This document shows, in pieces, positions 25,842-34,854 of a stretch of DNA of 40,288 nt. Source of the stretch: an uncultured Fidelibacterota bacterium. GTDB lineage: Bacteria; Fidelibacterota; Marinisomatia; Marinisomatales; Marinisomataceae. Numbering within the stretch: the stretch's first letter is position 1; every line of letters starts with the position of its first letter. The notes beneath the pieces were generated by a model that saw only the letters and a list, made by a program, of their open reading frames with translations, made no database searches and was not told the origin of the DNA. The stretch is taken from the NCBI GenBank assembly GCA_902578385.1, contig CACHCR010000009.1:1-40288 (forward strand). The letters are read 5' to 3'. The translations under genes were made by a program, and so were the position numbers.

Positions 25842-27808
25842 TGATTTCTCAAATTGGTAGTGTTGCAATCAGTTTAGCTGGTGGACTTATTTTCTCTTCA
25901 TTTTTCTTTCTAGGCCTATATAAGTATTTTAATAATAAATCTTACTTACTAGTTGCTGAAAGGGCAGTTTTATCGACATGTTATAGTTTATTTCTTGCTT
26001 TCTTCTGTTTATTAAATGAATTATTAGTTAGTAATTTTAACCTTCAATATGTGGCGCAATACACTAGCTATGAAACGCCAACATTTTTTAAGGTCACAGC
26101 ATTATGGGCAGGTCAAGCAGGTTCATTGTTATTCTGGTCTTTTATTACAGCTCTTTTTACTGTTGCTTATATTTTTACAACTCTAAAAAAAATGAAAAAT
26201 TTAAAATTCCACTCCTACTTAATATTAGCATTTATTTTTTCGTTTTTTATTTTGCTTACTAATTTTATTGCGAATCCGTTTGAACCAGTTTCTTCAGATA
26301 TTATAGTCCAAAATGGAAACGGATTAAATCCATTGCTACAAAATTTCTTTATGGCTATCCATCCACCTATATTATATGTTGGTTTTACTGGCTCGGCAAT
26401 AATTTTTGTTATGGCATTAGCTGCATCTATATCAAAAGATATATCTTTTGAATGGGTACAATCAATTAGAAGGTGGTCTTTATTTGTTTGGACTTTTCTT
26501 TCTGCTGGAATCATTCTTGGTGGTTATTGGGCATATAACGAATTAGGATGGGGAGGATATTGGGCATGGGATCCTGTTGAAAATTCTTCTCTAATGCCTT
26601 GGCTTACACTTACCGCATTTATTCATTCTTCAATGATACAAGAGAAAAGAGGTATGTTGAAAAAGTGGAATTTCCTTCTAGCAACTTCCACATATATACT
26701 TGTAATTCTTGGCACTTTCATAACACGAAGTGGTATTATATCATCTGTTCACTCTTTTACTGCTGAAAATCTTGGACCAATGTTTTTTACATTTTTAGCA
26801 TTATTAGTTTTATATACAATTTTTTGGTTTATAAAAAGAAAATCTTACCTTGATACTGATGATAAAATTGATTCTTTTACTTCTCGAGAAGGTGGATTTC
26901 TTTACAATAATTTAATTCTAATTTTAATGTGCTTTACAATCATGTGGGGTACCTTATTTCCAATTTTATCTGAAGCATGGGACGGTAATAAAATTTATGT
27001 TGGAGCTTCTTATTTTAATCAGTTAAATATCCCAATTGGCCTTGTATTATTATTCTTGATGGGTATTGGACCACTTTTATCTTGGAACTATACTTCTAAG
27101 AGTGTTCTTTTGTCCAGATTTAAAACTCCAATGATATCAAGCTTTTTCACTGGTTTGATATACATTATTTTTTCAGGATTATTCCAGCTCTATGTTTTCG
27201 TTGCAATAATGGGCGTGGCATTTACTTTAACTTCAATTTTAGGTGAGTTTTATAAGTCTTACAGAAAACAAAAGAGATCATCAAACTTTTTTAAATCTTT
27301 ATTAGAAATGTTTTTGAGTAACAGACATAAAAACGGTGGATATATAGTTCATATAGGAATTGTCTTACTATTTATTGGATTTATTGGAAGAGCTTTTGAA
27401 GTTGAGAAAGAATTTAGTTTATCGCCTGGAGAGCAAATATATTTTTCAAATTATATTTTCAAGTTAAACAGTATTAATAGCGAAGCGCGTGATAATCACT
27501 ATGCATTTTTAAGCGATATAGATGTTATTGATAATAATAATGAATTATTAACTAATCTAAAGCCTGAAAAAAGAATTTATTTTTATTGGAATTCAGATCC
27601 TGAAAAAAGACAACCTCACAGTGAATTGGATATTTATAGCACAATTCAGAAAGACATATATTCTATTTTTTCAGCGTATGATGCTAAAAAGAATATTGGA
27701 TATTTTAAAATAATGATTAATCCTTTAGTTAATTGGGTTTGGATTGGAGGTATTTTAATGGTTATTGGCTCTTTATTTGCCTTTTGGCCATCAAGGAGAG
27801 TTATTTAA
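25841..27808 (+). CDS. ccmF: Cytochrome c haem lyase subunit CcmF
   Basis: Large polytopic membrane protein that joins haem to apocytochrome c. 655 residues with roughly 14-15 hydrophobic helices. Key blocks are TALWAGQAGSLLFW near residue 90, AIHPPILYVGF with a haem-ligand-type His, and the tryptophan-rich WWD motif GGYWAWDPVENSSLMPWL around residue 240. Others are HSSMIQEKRGMLKKWN, LGTFITRSGIISSVHSFT, and near the C-terminus NGGYIVHIGIVLLFIGF. These are all CcmF hallmarks. The periplasmic C-terminal domain precedes a final helix (WIGGILMVIGSLFAFWPSRR). The downstream 29-aa peptide begins on the next base. Confidence 0.96.
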   Translation: MISQIGSVAISLAGGLIFSSFFFLGLYKYFNNKSYLLVAERAVLSTCYSLFLAFFCLLNELLVSNFNLQYVAQYTSYETPTFFKVTALWAGQAGSLLFWSFITALFTVAYIFTTLKKMKNLKFHSYLILAFIFSFFILLTNFIANPFEPVSSDIIVQNGNGLNPLLQNFFMAIHPPILYVGFTGSAIIFVMALAASISKDISFEWVQSIRRWSLFVWTFLSAGIILGGYWAYNELGWGGYWAWDPVENSSLMPWLTLTAFIHSSMIQEKRGMLKKWNFLLATSTYILVILGTFITRSGIISSVHSFTAENLGPMFFTFLALLVLYTIFWFIKRKSYLDTDDKIDSFTSREGGFLYNNLILILMCFTIMWGTLFPILSEAWDGNKIYVGASYFNQLNIPIGLVLLFLMGIGPLLSWNYTSKSVLLSRFKTPMISSFFTGLIYIIFSGLFQLYVFVAIMGVAFTLTSILGEFYKSYRKQKRSSNFFKSLLEMFLSNRHKNGGYIVHIGIVLLFIGFIGRAFEVEKEFSLSPGEQIYFSNYIFKLNSINSEARDNHYAFLSDIDVIDNNNELLTNLKPEKRIYFYWNSDPEKRQPHSELDIYSTIQKDIYSIFSAYDAKKNIGYFKIMINPLVNWVWIGGILMVIGSLFAFWPSRRVI

Positions 27809-27898
27809 ATGGAAATTTTTAACCAATCATTTATATTCTTTTTTTTATTAATTGTAATTTTTTATGTATTTTGGCCCTTAATCAAGCAAATTAAATAA
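27809..27898 (+). CDS. 29-aa single-helix membrane peptide in the ccm operon
   Basis: This short ORF occupies the whole interval between ccmF and ccmA: ATG immediately after the ccmF stop, with AAGGAGAG 10-17 bases upstream in ccmF, and a TAA whose last base is the first base of the ccmA ATG. The peptide is a short polar start (MEIFNQ), a helix of about 20 hydrophobic residues and a basic end (KQIK). Its perfect fit between two genes argues for translation. I do not recognise it; it resembles CcmD in size and layout only, and a second CcmD-like peptide follows ccmC. A pure coupling ORF is an alternative. Confidence 0.55.
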   Translation: MEIFNQSFIFFFLLIVIFYVFWPLIKQIK

Positions 27899-28494
27899 TG
27901 TTAAAAGTAAGAAATCTTTCAAAATCATTTTCAAATTCATCAATATTGAAGGATGTAAATTTTACTTTAGATCAAGGAAAAATTTGTGCTGTATTAGGAA
28001 GTAATGGCTCAGGAAAAACTACATTTTTAAAATGTCTGTCTGGATTAATGAGTTATGATGAAGGTGTCATTGATTTTGGCTCAAAAAACGGTCATTTATT
28101 TTTGAGTGATAAACTTAATATTTTTGGAGATTTAACAATTAAACAAAATTTAGAGGTTTTATCGAGATATTATAATCAGGATTTTAATCAAGCTTCTTTC
28201 AAAGAATCTCTTAAGCTTTTAAATATTAATCAGTATAAAGAACTTCCATTAAAGTTTCTTTCAAGGGGAAATTTGCAAAGAAATAAATTATGTGTTGCAA
28301 TAAATTTGAATTGGGACTATTTACTCATTGATGAACCTTTTAGTAATCTTGATTATGATGGTGTTAAAATTTTTAAAGACATTTTTGAAAATTTTAAATC
28401 AGAAAATAAATCAATTATTTTTTCTACTCATCAAAATGATGACAATTCTTTTTGTGATAAATTAGTTATTATTGAAGATTTTAAGGAAATGTAA
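27898..28494 (+). CDS. ccmA: Haem exporter ATP-binding protein CcmA
   Basis: ATPase of the CcmABCD complex, which releases holo-CcmE. 198 residues. Walker A is GSNGSGKTT (residues 34-42), Walker B is YLLIDEPFSNLD, and the ABC signature reads LSRGNLQR where LSxGQ is normal. The signature deviation (Asn for Gln) leaves Ser and Gly intact. The H-loop is FSTHQND. CcmA proteins are typically about 200 residues, so it is complete. It shares one base with the upstream peptide and is followed by ccmB after one base. Confidence 0.92.
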   Translation: MLKVRNLSKSFSNSSILKDVNFTLDQGKICAVLGSNGSGKTTFLKCLSGLMSYDEGVIDFGSKNGHLFLSDKLNIFGDLTIKQNLEVLSRYYNQDFNQASFKESLKLLNINQYKELPLKFLSRGNLQRNKLCVAINLNWDYLLIDEPFSNLDYDGVKIFKDIFENFKSENKSIIFSTHQNDDNSFCDKLVIIEDFKEM

Positions 28495-28495
28495 G

Positions 28496-29155
28496 ATGTT
28501 TATTAATCTTATTAAGAATGAATTTTATTTGGAGAGAAAATCCTCATATAACTTGCTTTACATTTCTTTTTTTGCAATTACCTGTTTAATGTTTTTACTA
28601 TTCTCGTTTCCTTTATCAAAAATTAATGATGTAGTAGTTTTTACGGGTTTTTTTTGGATTATTATTTCTCTTTCAACTATAAAGTTAGTAGAAAATTCTT
28701 TTGCAAGAGAAAAAGATTACAACGTCTACGATCTTATTTATTCTACTTCTGTTGATCTGTCGTTAATATTTTTTGCAAAATTAATCTCACTAAGTTTGAT
28801 TCTTGTAGTTGTTCAATTGATTATTTTTTTATTTTACATAACGTTTTCAGATTTAAGCTTAACGCTTTTGACAAATTTTATTTTATTGAATTTAATTTCA
28901 AATTTTGGATTAATATCGTTTGGAATATTAATTTTTTTATTAACTAATACTAACACTTCCAAGAGCTTTTTATTTCCACTAATATTTTTTCCATTAATTA
29001 TTCCAGTACTTACCAATGCATCAAATATTTTGTTTGGAATTATTATTGGAGAAAAATCATCTTTATATGTTGAATCTTGGATGATTTTGTTAACTTTTGC
29101 ATTAATTGGAATTCTATTAGGAATGAATTTATTTGGGAGATTAATTAGACAATAA
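28496..29155 (+). CDS. ccmB: Haem exporter membrane protein CcmB
   Basis: Six-helix membrane partner of CcmA. From ATG 28496 it is 219 residues, normal for CcmB; an in-frame ATG at 28472 would overlap ccmA. It starts NLIKNEFYLERKSSYNLL, the usual cytoplasmic amphipathic lead, then FFAITCLMFLLFSFPL. The centre is very hydrophobic. A FPLIFFPLIIPVL segment resembles the conserved L-P-L-x-x-P-x-L-I-P region of CcmB. Sequence identity to textbook CcmB looks low, and assignment leans on gene order (A-B-C). Confidence 0.85.
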   Translation: MFINLIKNEFYLERKSSYNLLYISFFAITCLMFLLFSFPLSKINDVVVFTGFFWIIISLSTIKLVENSFAREKDYNVYDLIYSTSVDLSLIFFAKLISLSLILVVVQLIIFLFYITFSDLSLTLLTNFILLNLISNFGLISFGILIFLLTNTNTSKSFLFPLIFFPLIIPVLTNASNILFGIIIGEKSSLYVESWMILLTFALIGILLGMNLFGRLIRQ

Positions 29156-29802
29156 TGAGTTTAACTTTTTTCATGATAACTATCTTTTTGATGGTTTTTA
29201 ATCTTGTGTGGATGATTTTTTTTACTCCAATGGTTCCTGAACAAGAATGGGCGCAAAAAATATTTTATTTGCATGTTCCAATAGCTTGGTCTGGATTCTT
29301 AGCTTATTTCATTGTTATGGTTAGTGGAGTTTTGTTTCTTTTAACGAAAAATCTAAAATATGATAGAACTGGAGAAGCTGCAGCTGAAATAGGAACTATT
29401 TTTACTGCTCTTGTTTTAATTACAGGCCCTATTTGGGCAACTCCGATTTGGGGAACGCCATGGGTATGGGAACCTAGATTGATAACTACTCTAGTATTAT
29501 TCCTGATATATATTGGATATTTCATTATGCGAAATATAGGTTTATATCGTCAAAGGGCAGCATTGGTTTGCGCTATTATTGGTATAATTGCTTTTCTTGA
29601 TATACCCATAATTTTTGCATCTGTAAATTTTTGGGCTGCTGAAATACAGTCACACCCGCAATTGGGTATGAACAAACAACCTTCTGGGATTCTAAACCCT
29701 TTCTTGTTTTCACTTGCTTCATTTACATCACTAATGATATTTATGCTTCTATTAAAAATTGAAGTACTAAAGAAAAGAGATATCGAAAGAAAATATGTTT
29801 AA
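29155..29802 (+). CDS. ccmC: Haem handling protein CcmC
   Basis: Six-helix membrane protein that loads haem on CcmE. 215 residues. Haem-ligand candidates are His40 (KIFYLHVPIAWSGF) and His167 (AEIQSHPQLG). The tryptophan-rich motif reads WGTPWVWEPRLITTL, with Glu106 where the WWD consensus (WGxxWxWD) has Asp. The rest (LVLFLIYIGYFIMR, IPIIFASVNFWA) is typical. It shares one base with ccmB and overlaps the CcmD-like gene by eight bases. The Glu may be a lineage trait matched to the Cys-type CcmE; this is inference. Confidence 0.93.
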   Translation: MSLTFFMITIFLMVFNLVWMIFFTPMVPEQEWAQKIFYLHVPIAWSGFLAYFIVMVSGVLFLLTKNLKYDRTGEAAAEIGTIFTALVLITGPIWATPIWGTPWVWEPRLITTLVLFLIYIGYFIMRNIGLYRQRAALVCAIIGIIAFLDIPIIFASVNFWAAEIQSHPQLGMNKQPSGILNPFLFSLASFTSLMIFMLLLKIEVLKKRDIERKYV

Positions 29803-29893
29803 TTTTTTATCATATTTTTTGATAGCACTCTTTGTTGTATTTATTACTATTTTAACTTGGTTTATAATTAATATTAAAAAGTACAGGAATTAA
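29795..29893 (+). CDS. ccmD: CcmD-like 32-aa membrane peptide
   Basis: An ORF of 32 codons starts inside the end of ccmC (ATG 29795) and stops at TAA 29891-29893. It encodes a short N-terminus, one hydrophobic helix (FLIALFVVFITILTWFII) and a basic tail (NIKKYRN). Size, topology and place right after ccmC match CcmD, which stabilises the CcmABC-CcmE complex. CcmD sequences are too divergent for a firm call by eye. It fills the gap before the GAPDH-like gene almost completely. Confidence 0.68.
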   Translation: MFNFLSYFLIALFVVFITILTWFIINIKKYRN

Positions 29894-29913
29894 TTAGGGG
29901 GGAATGAATTATT

Positions 29914-30978
29914 ATGGATCGAAAAATTGTACATGTTGTTGGAACTGGTACTATTGGGGAACCTTTAATTGGTATCTTATGTGAGCAAAAAAGTAGCCTT
30001 GGAATAGATGAGGTTACTTTTCACAAGCAATCACCTTTAACAAAAGATGCACCTAAAATAAAGAATTTAATTGCTAAAGGAGCAAGGCTTTCTGTTCATG
30101 AGGATAGAGTTGAAAATTTTAAAGAAATTGGTTTAGAACCAGAATTTACAATGGAGGAAGCAGTATCAAGAGCGTCTGTAGTTATTGATTGTACTCCAAA
30201 GGGTTTTGGGCATAAAAATAAATTAGATTTTTATGAAAAATATGCTGATAAAGTAAAAGGGTTTCTTGCTCAAGGAAGTGAGGATGGTTTTGGTAAGAAA
30301 TATGCAAGAGGAATAAATGATCATGTTATTAATTCTGAAGACCAATTTTTACAAATTGTTTCTTGCAATACACACAATATTGCCTGCTTGGTAAACACCA
30401 TTGCTCTAAATATTTCACCTGATAACTTGATAGATGGAAAATTTGTATGTATACGCAGAAGTAATGATATCAGTCAAACTGGAAGTTTTGTTCCTGCTCC
30501 CACTGTAAATGATCATGGCCATCCAGTTTATGGTACCCATCATGCCGAAGATGCAGCTGGGTTATTTAAAACAATGAATTTAGATCTTGACTTATTTTCT
30601 TCAGCAATGAAGGTTAATTCCCAATACATGCATACAGTATGGTTTAATCTGAAGCTAAAAGAACCTACTACAAAAAAGAAAGTAATTGATTTGCTTGCAA
30701 GCAATGATAGAGTGTCTTTAACAGAACATCATTCAACCAATGAAGTTTTTTCATTTGGTAGAGACCAAGGTTTATACGGAAGAATTTTAAATCAGACTGT
30801 GATTGTTGAAGATTCGATAAATGTTCGTAATGATCATGAGGTTTCAGGATTTTGTTTTACTCCACAAGATGGTAATTCTATTTTATCAAGTATTGCAGCA
30901 ACTGTTAGATTTTTAAATCCGCATTCATATCAGGATAAAATTAATTCTTTGGGTGGATTTTTCTTCGACAGAGTTTAA
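29914..30978 (+). CDS. Type II (archaeal-like) glyceraldehyde-3-phosphate dehydrogenase family protein
   Basis: 354-residue dehydrogenase with an N-terminal Rossmann motif (VVGTGTIGEPL) and features of the archaeal type II GAPDH family. These are VVIDCTPKGFGHKN, the catalytic Cys151 in IVSCNTHNIACL, and a tandem His209-His210 in VYGTHHAEDAAGLF matching the catalytic-His HH of archaeal enzymes. IRRSNDISQ and a YMHTVWFNLKLKEPTTKKKVIDLL segment also fit. Bacterial type I GAPDH has SCTTN and a different C-terminal domain; that is not seen here. A strong SD-like AGGGGGGAA (29896-29904) precedes ATG 29914. It may act in glycolysis or gluconeogenesis, or use another aldehyde phosphate. The THN after SCN deviates from TTG and makes substrate less certain. 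Confidence 0.72.
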   Translation: MDRKIVHVVGTGTIGEPLIGILCEQKSSLGIDEVTFHKQSPLTKDAPKIKNLIAKGARLSVHEDRVENFKEIGLEPEFTMEEAVSRASVVIDCTPKGFGHKNKLDFYEKYADKVKGFLAQGSEDGFGKKYARGINDHVINSEDQFLQIVSCNTHNIACLVNTIALNISPDNLIDGKFVCIRRSNDISQTGSFVPAPTVNDHGHPVYGTHHAEDAAGLFKTMNLDLDLFSSAMKVNSQYMHTVWFNLKLKEPTTKKKVIDLLASNDRVSLTEHHSTNEVFSFGRDQGLYGRILNQTVIVEDSINVRNDHEVSGFCFTPQDGNSILSSIAATVRFLNPHSYQDKINSLGGFFFDRV

Positions 30979-31610
30979 TGGTTAATTACAAAAAAATTAT
31001 CTCAAGACTACTTGATCAAAATATATATATTCTGTCTAATAATCAAAAAGATGCTATTATAATTGATCCTGGACTAGGTTTTGAGTTAATTGATGATTAT
31101 ATAAAATCCAAAAATTTAAATCCAATAGCAGTCTTAGCTACTCATGCTCATATTGATCATATAGCGTCAGCAAGCGATTGTATTAAACATTATAAGATTC
31201 CCTTTTATATTTGTAGAGGGAATAGCATTATGCTTGATTATTATGATGTTATGAAAGGTTATATGAGCGTAAAGTCAGAAAGACCAGTTGTAAGTCATTG
31301 GATTGAAGAAACTGCAAGTAAATTAAGTATTGGTTCGTTCAATTTTAAGTTAACATATAACCCAGGTCATTCTCCTGGATGCATGAGTTTTGAAATTGAT
31401 TCCTTAATTTTTTGCGGTGACTTAATTTTTAAGGGATCAATCGGAAGAACAGATCTTCAGACATCAAATCCTGCACATATGGAAAAATCACTAGAAATGT
31501 TTGTAAATTCGTTTGATGTTAATTCTACCTTGCTCCCTGGGCATCGTGAAATAACAACATTAGAATATGAATTAAAGACAAACCCATTTTTAGTGAAGTA
31601 TGCGAAATAA
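30978..31610 (+). CDS. Metallo-beta-lactamase-fold hydrolase, glyoxalase II-like (YcbL type)
   Basis: 210-residue cytoplasmic hydrolase with the full dinuclear metal set. This comprises THAHIDH (His56, His58, Asp60, His61), NPGHSPGCMSFE (third His), LIFCGDLIFKGSIGRTDL (bridging Asp) and LLPGHREITT (last His). The GSIGRTDL string and short length point to the YcbL/glyoxalase II branch of thioester hydrolases rather than to RNases or lactamases. Actual substrate unknown. It shares one base with the GAPDH-like gene and overlaps tilS by 11 bases, so all three are likely coupled. Confidence 0.88.
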   Translation: MVNYKKIISRLLDQNIYILSNNQKDAIIIDPGLGFELIDDYIKSKNLNPIAVLATHAHIDHIASASDCIKHYKIPFYICRGNSIMLDYYDVMKGYMSVKSERPVVSHWIEETASKLSIGSFNFKLTYNPGHSPGCMSFEIDSLIFCGDLIFKGSIGRTDLQTSNPAHMEKSLEMFVNSFDVNSTLLPGHREITTLEYELKTNPFLVKYAK

Positions 31611-32919
31611 AATCATAACAAATCTAAAATCTTTAGACTGTGATAAGAATTCACACTTGCTTTTAGCAGTATCTGGTGGAATAGATTCAATGGTTATGTT
31701 GCACTTTTTCCAACAAAACAAAAAACAATTCAAATTTTCTGTTGCTCATATTAATCACAATTATCATTCTGAATCAAAAAAGATGGAAAACCTTGTTAAA
31801 GCTGAGTGTGTTAATAAAAATAACTTAATTATTAGAAATATTGATACTAATGAAATTAATTCAAATATTGAGTCAGAGTTTAGAAAAATAAGATATAATG
31901 AGCTTGAAAGAATTAGAGAAGAAGTTAATGCAGACTTTATTGTTACTGCTCATCATGCAGATGACCAGGCAGAAACTGTAATGATGAAAATTCTTAATTC
32001 ATCTGGATTTGATGGTCTTCAAGGAATTAGAAAAAAAAATCATAACGTTATTAGACCTATGCATAATATTTCTAAAGATGAAATTAATAATTATTCTTCA
32101 AAGCATTGCGTTGAGTTTATAGATGATCCCACAAATTTAGATATAACATTTACGAGAAATTTTTTAAGAAAAAATATTTTTAATGAACTAAAAAAACTAA
32201 AAAAAGACATTCATTTGCCGTTTATTAATTTCAATGAGCGCATTGATGAGGTTCATGATTTAATTTCATTTAATGTTCAAAATTTCTGCAATTCCGATAA
32301 TTATAGCGTAAAAGAAGATTTTGTTGAAATTGATAAATCTGAATTTTTTAATTTACCTTTTTTAGTTCAGCTAAGGATTATATCAAATATATGTTTAAGT
32401 AATAAAACATTAACAAAAACTGATATTCGCGAGCTAAAAGATTTTTTTAGAAAAAATAATACTGGAAGTACTAGAAAAATTTTTGAAAGTACTATTCATA
32501 TTGATAGAAACTCTATATTTATTTACAAAAGTTTAGATAAAGAATTCTTTAAAAAAGTTTGTGCAGGCGTTGAAATGAAAGAAGATCATTTTACTTTTTC
32601 ATGGAATTTTGAAGAATATCCAAAAAACTTTTCTTCTAGTACTCAAATAGAATATATTGACGGTTCTAAACTAAAAAATAATTTAGTTATTAGATCAGTA
32701 AGAGATGATGATAGTTTTTTACCTTTAGGAATGAAAGGAAATAAAAAGGTAATGAAATTTTTAAAAGATAAAAAATTGTCGTTAATTAAAAGAAAACAAT
32801 CGTTAGTTATTTGCAATGATGATGAAATTATTTGGGTTGCTGGACACCAATTAAGCGAAAAATATAAAATCAAGGGGAATTCAGTAAAAATTGTAAAACT
32901 AAATTTCTTCAGGAATTAG
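31600..32919 (+). CDS. tilS: tRNA(Ile)-lysidine synthase
   Basis: Converts the wobble C34 of tRNA-Ile(CAU) to lysidine so that it reads AUA, an essential step in an AT-rich genome that uses ATA often. 439 residues. The N-type ATP pyrophosphatase P-loop is LAVSGGIDSM (residues 22-31), followed by AHINHNYH and TAHHADDQAETVMM. C-terminal TilS domains follow; the end shows IRSVRDDDSFLPLGMKGNKKVMKFL and a late IWVAGHQLSEKYKI strand. Length is usual. It is followed after 36 bases by ftsH, a frequent tilS-ftsH pairing in bacteria. Confidence 0.93.
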   Translation: MRNKIITNLKSLDCDKNSHLLLAVSGGIDSMVMLHFFQQNKKQFKFSVAHINHNYHSESKKMENLVKAECVNKNNLIIRNIDTNEINSNIESEFRKIRYNELERIREEVNADFIVTAHHADDQAETVMMKILNSSGFDGLQGIRKKNHNVIRPMHNISKDEINNYSSKHCVEFIDDPTNLDITFTRNFLRKNIFNELKKLKKDIHLPFINFNERIDEVHDLISFNVQNFCNSDNYSVKEDFVEIDKSEFFNLPFLVQLRIISNICLSNKTLTKTDIRELKDFFRKNNTGSTRKIFESTIHIDRNSIFIYKSLDKEFFKKVCAGVEMKEDHFTFSWNFEEYPKNFSSSTQIEYIDGSKLKNNLVIRSVRDDDSFLPLGMKGNKKVMKFLKDKKLSLIKRKQSLVICNDDEIIWVAGHQLSEKYKIKGNSVKIVKLNFFRN

Positions 32920-32955
32920 TTTTTTTATTAATCATTTTTATTAAATTCTTCTCCA

Positions 32956-34851
32956 ATGAAAAATCAAATAAATAAAAAGCCAAGCCCAAAAAAATCATCA
33001 TCAGGTCCAAGTTCATTACTTATTTGGGCATCGATAATACTTTTTATTATTGCTTCATTTGCTTTTCTTCCTGATGAATCAGCTAATGAAGTTGAGATAT
33101 CTTACAATACTTATAAAAAATTGCTTTCAGAAGACAAAATTAAAGAAGCGTCAATTGAAAACGATAGCTCTTTTCATGGTGTGCTTTTTGAGCCAGAAAC
33201 TTTAACTAATAAACATGGTTCTGAATTCACAGAAAGAACCCTATTTGTTGTTTATTTGCCATCAGATTATACTGATCAGATTACTTTATGGGATGAAAAG
33301 AATATTGAATACAATTTTGAAGGTGAAAAAATTGATTGGACAGGATGGCTTTTAGGTTTTGCACCATGGTTGTTATTAATTGCATTTTGGTTATTTTTAA
33401 TTAGAAGAATGCAAGGTTCTGGCAACGGAATGAATAATGTTTTTAGTTTCGGAAAAAGCAAAGCAAAGATTTTTTCAGGTAATCAAAAGAAGGTAAAGTT
33501 TAAAGATGTTGCTGGATGTGTTGAAGCCAAAGAAGAGCTTGAAGAAGTTATAGCTTATTTAAAAAGTCCTAAAAAATTTGAAAAACTTGGAGGAAAAATT
33601 CCGAGAGGTGTTTTATTAGTTGGTCCTCCTGGAACAGGTAAAACCTTATTAGCCAGAGCAGTAGCTGGTGAATCAAATGTCCCTTTTTTTAGTATAAGTG
33701 GTGCTGATTTTGTAGAAATGTTTGTTGGAGTTGGCGCATCCAGAGTGAGAGATTTATTTGAGCAAGCTAATAAAAATGCACCTGCAATTGTCTTTATTGA
33801 TGAGCTTGATGCTGTTGGAAGACAAAGAGGAGCAGGCTTAGGGGGCGGTCATGATGAAAGAGAACAAACTTTAAATCAATTACTTGTTGAGCTAGATGGT
33901 TTTGATAACTCTAGTAGCGTTATTGTTATGGGAGCTACAAACAGGCCTGATGTTCTTGATTCTGCTCTATTAAGACCTGGAAGATTTGATAGGCAAGTTG
34001 TAGTGGATGTTCCTGATTTAAATGGACGTCATGATATACTTAAGATTCATACTAAAAAAATAAAAATAAAGCCTAAAACAGTCAATTTACTTGATATTGC
34101 TAAAGGTACACCTGGTATGGTTGGTGCTGATTTAGCAAACTTGGTAAATGAGGCTGCGCTACTTGCTTCTAGGAAGAGAAAAACTTATGTAGATAATGGT
34201 GATTTTCAAGAGGCTCAAGATAAAGTTTTAATGGGAGTACAAAGAAAAAGTATGGTTTTATCTGATCATGAGAAGAAAGTAACTGCTTATCATGAAGCTG
34301 GACACGCTGTTGTAGCGCTTTTTTCTCCAGAAGCTGACCCAGTTCATAAAGTAACTATTATTCCAAGAGGAAGAGCTTTAGGAGTTACAATGCAACTTCC
34401 AATTGACGAAAAGCATGGTTATTCCAAAACATATATTTTGAGCAGATTAGCTGTTATGATGGGTGGAAGAGCAGCTGAAGATTTAATTTTAAATGAAATA
34501 ACCACTGGTGCTTCAAATGATATTGAGCGAGCAACAAGTATAGCAAGAAGAATGGTTTGTGAATGGGGAATGAGCGATAAACTAGGACCAATGGCATTTG
34601 GAAAAAAGAATGAAGAAATTTTCTTAGGAAGAGAAATTCAATCGCATAGAGATTATAGTGAAGAAACAGCTCAAAAAATTGATCACGAAGTTGTATCTAT
34701 TATCAAAACTGCCCAAGATTCTGCAAAGAAAATTCTAGAAGATAATATTGATTTACTTCATTTAATGGCACAAGAGCTTCTTGAGCATGAAACAATAGAT
34801 GAATCAGATATTAAAGTCTTAGTGTCTGGGAAAAAAATCATAAAAAAATAA
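32956..34851 (+). CDS. ftsH: ATP-dependent zinc metalloprotease FtsH
   Basis: Membrane-bound AAA+ protease degrading misfolded membrane proteins and short-lived regulators. 631 residues. The first helix is at about residues 20-38 and the second at 130-146, with the periplasmic domain between them. The AAA module shows Walker A GPPGTGKT (near residue 222), Walker [16 protein letters not shown], the pore loop FVEMFVGVG and the second region [10 protein letters not shown]. The zinc site is HEAGH (near 445) with the downstream Asp ligand in the C-terminal domain. The C-terminal tail is short and lacks repeats. It begins 36 bases after tilS; folP follows after three bases. Confidence 0.98.
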   Translation: MKNQINKKPSPKKSSSGPSSLLIWASIILFIIASFAFLPDESANEVEISYNTYKKLLSEDKIKEASIENDSSFHGVLFEPETLTNKHGSEFTERTLFVVYLPSDYTDQITLWDEKNIEYNFEGEKIDWTGWLLGFAPWLLLIAFWLFLIRRMQGSGNGMNNVFSFGKSKAKIFSGNQKKVKFKDVAGCVEAKEELEEVIAYLKSPKKFEKLGGKIPRGVLLVGPPGTGKTLLARAVAGESNVPFFSISGADFVEMFVGVGASRVRDLFEQANKNAPAIVFIDELDAVGRQRGAGLGGGHDEREQTLNQLLVELDGFDNSSSVIVMGATNRPDVLDSALLRPGRFDRQVVVDVPDLNGRHDILKIHTKKIKIKPKTVNLLDIAKGTPGMVGADLANLVNEAALLASRKRKTYVDNGDFQEAQDKVLMGVQRKSMVLSDHEKKVTAYHEAGHAVVALFSPEADPVHKVTIIPRGRALGVTMQLPIDEKHGYSKTYILSRLAVMMGGRAAEDLILNEITTGASNDIERATSIARRMVCEWGMSDKLGPMAFGKKNEEIFLGREIQSHRDYSEETAQKIDHEVVSIIKTAQDSAKKILEDNIDLLHLMAQELLEHETIDESDIKVLVSGKKIIKK

Positions 34852-34854
34852 TTC

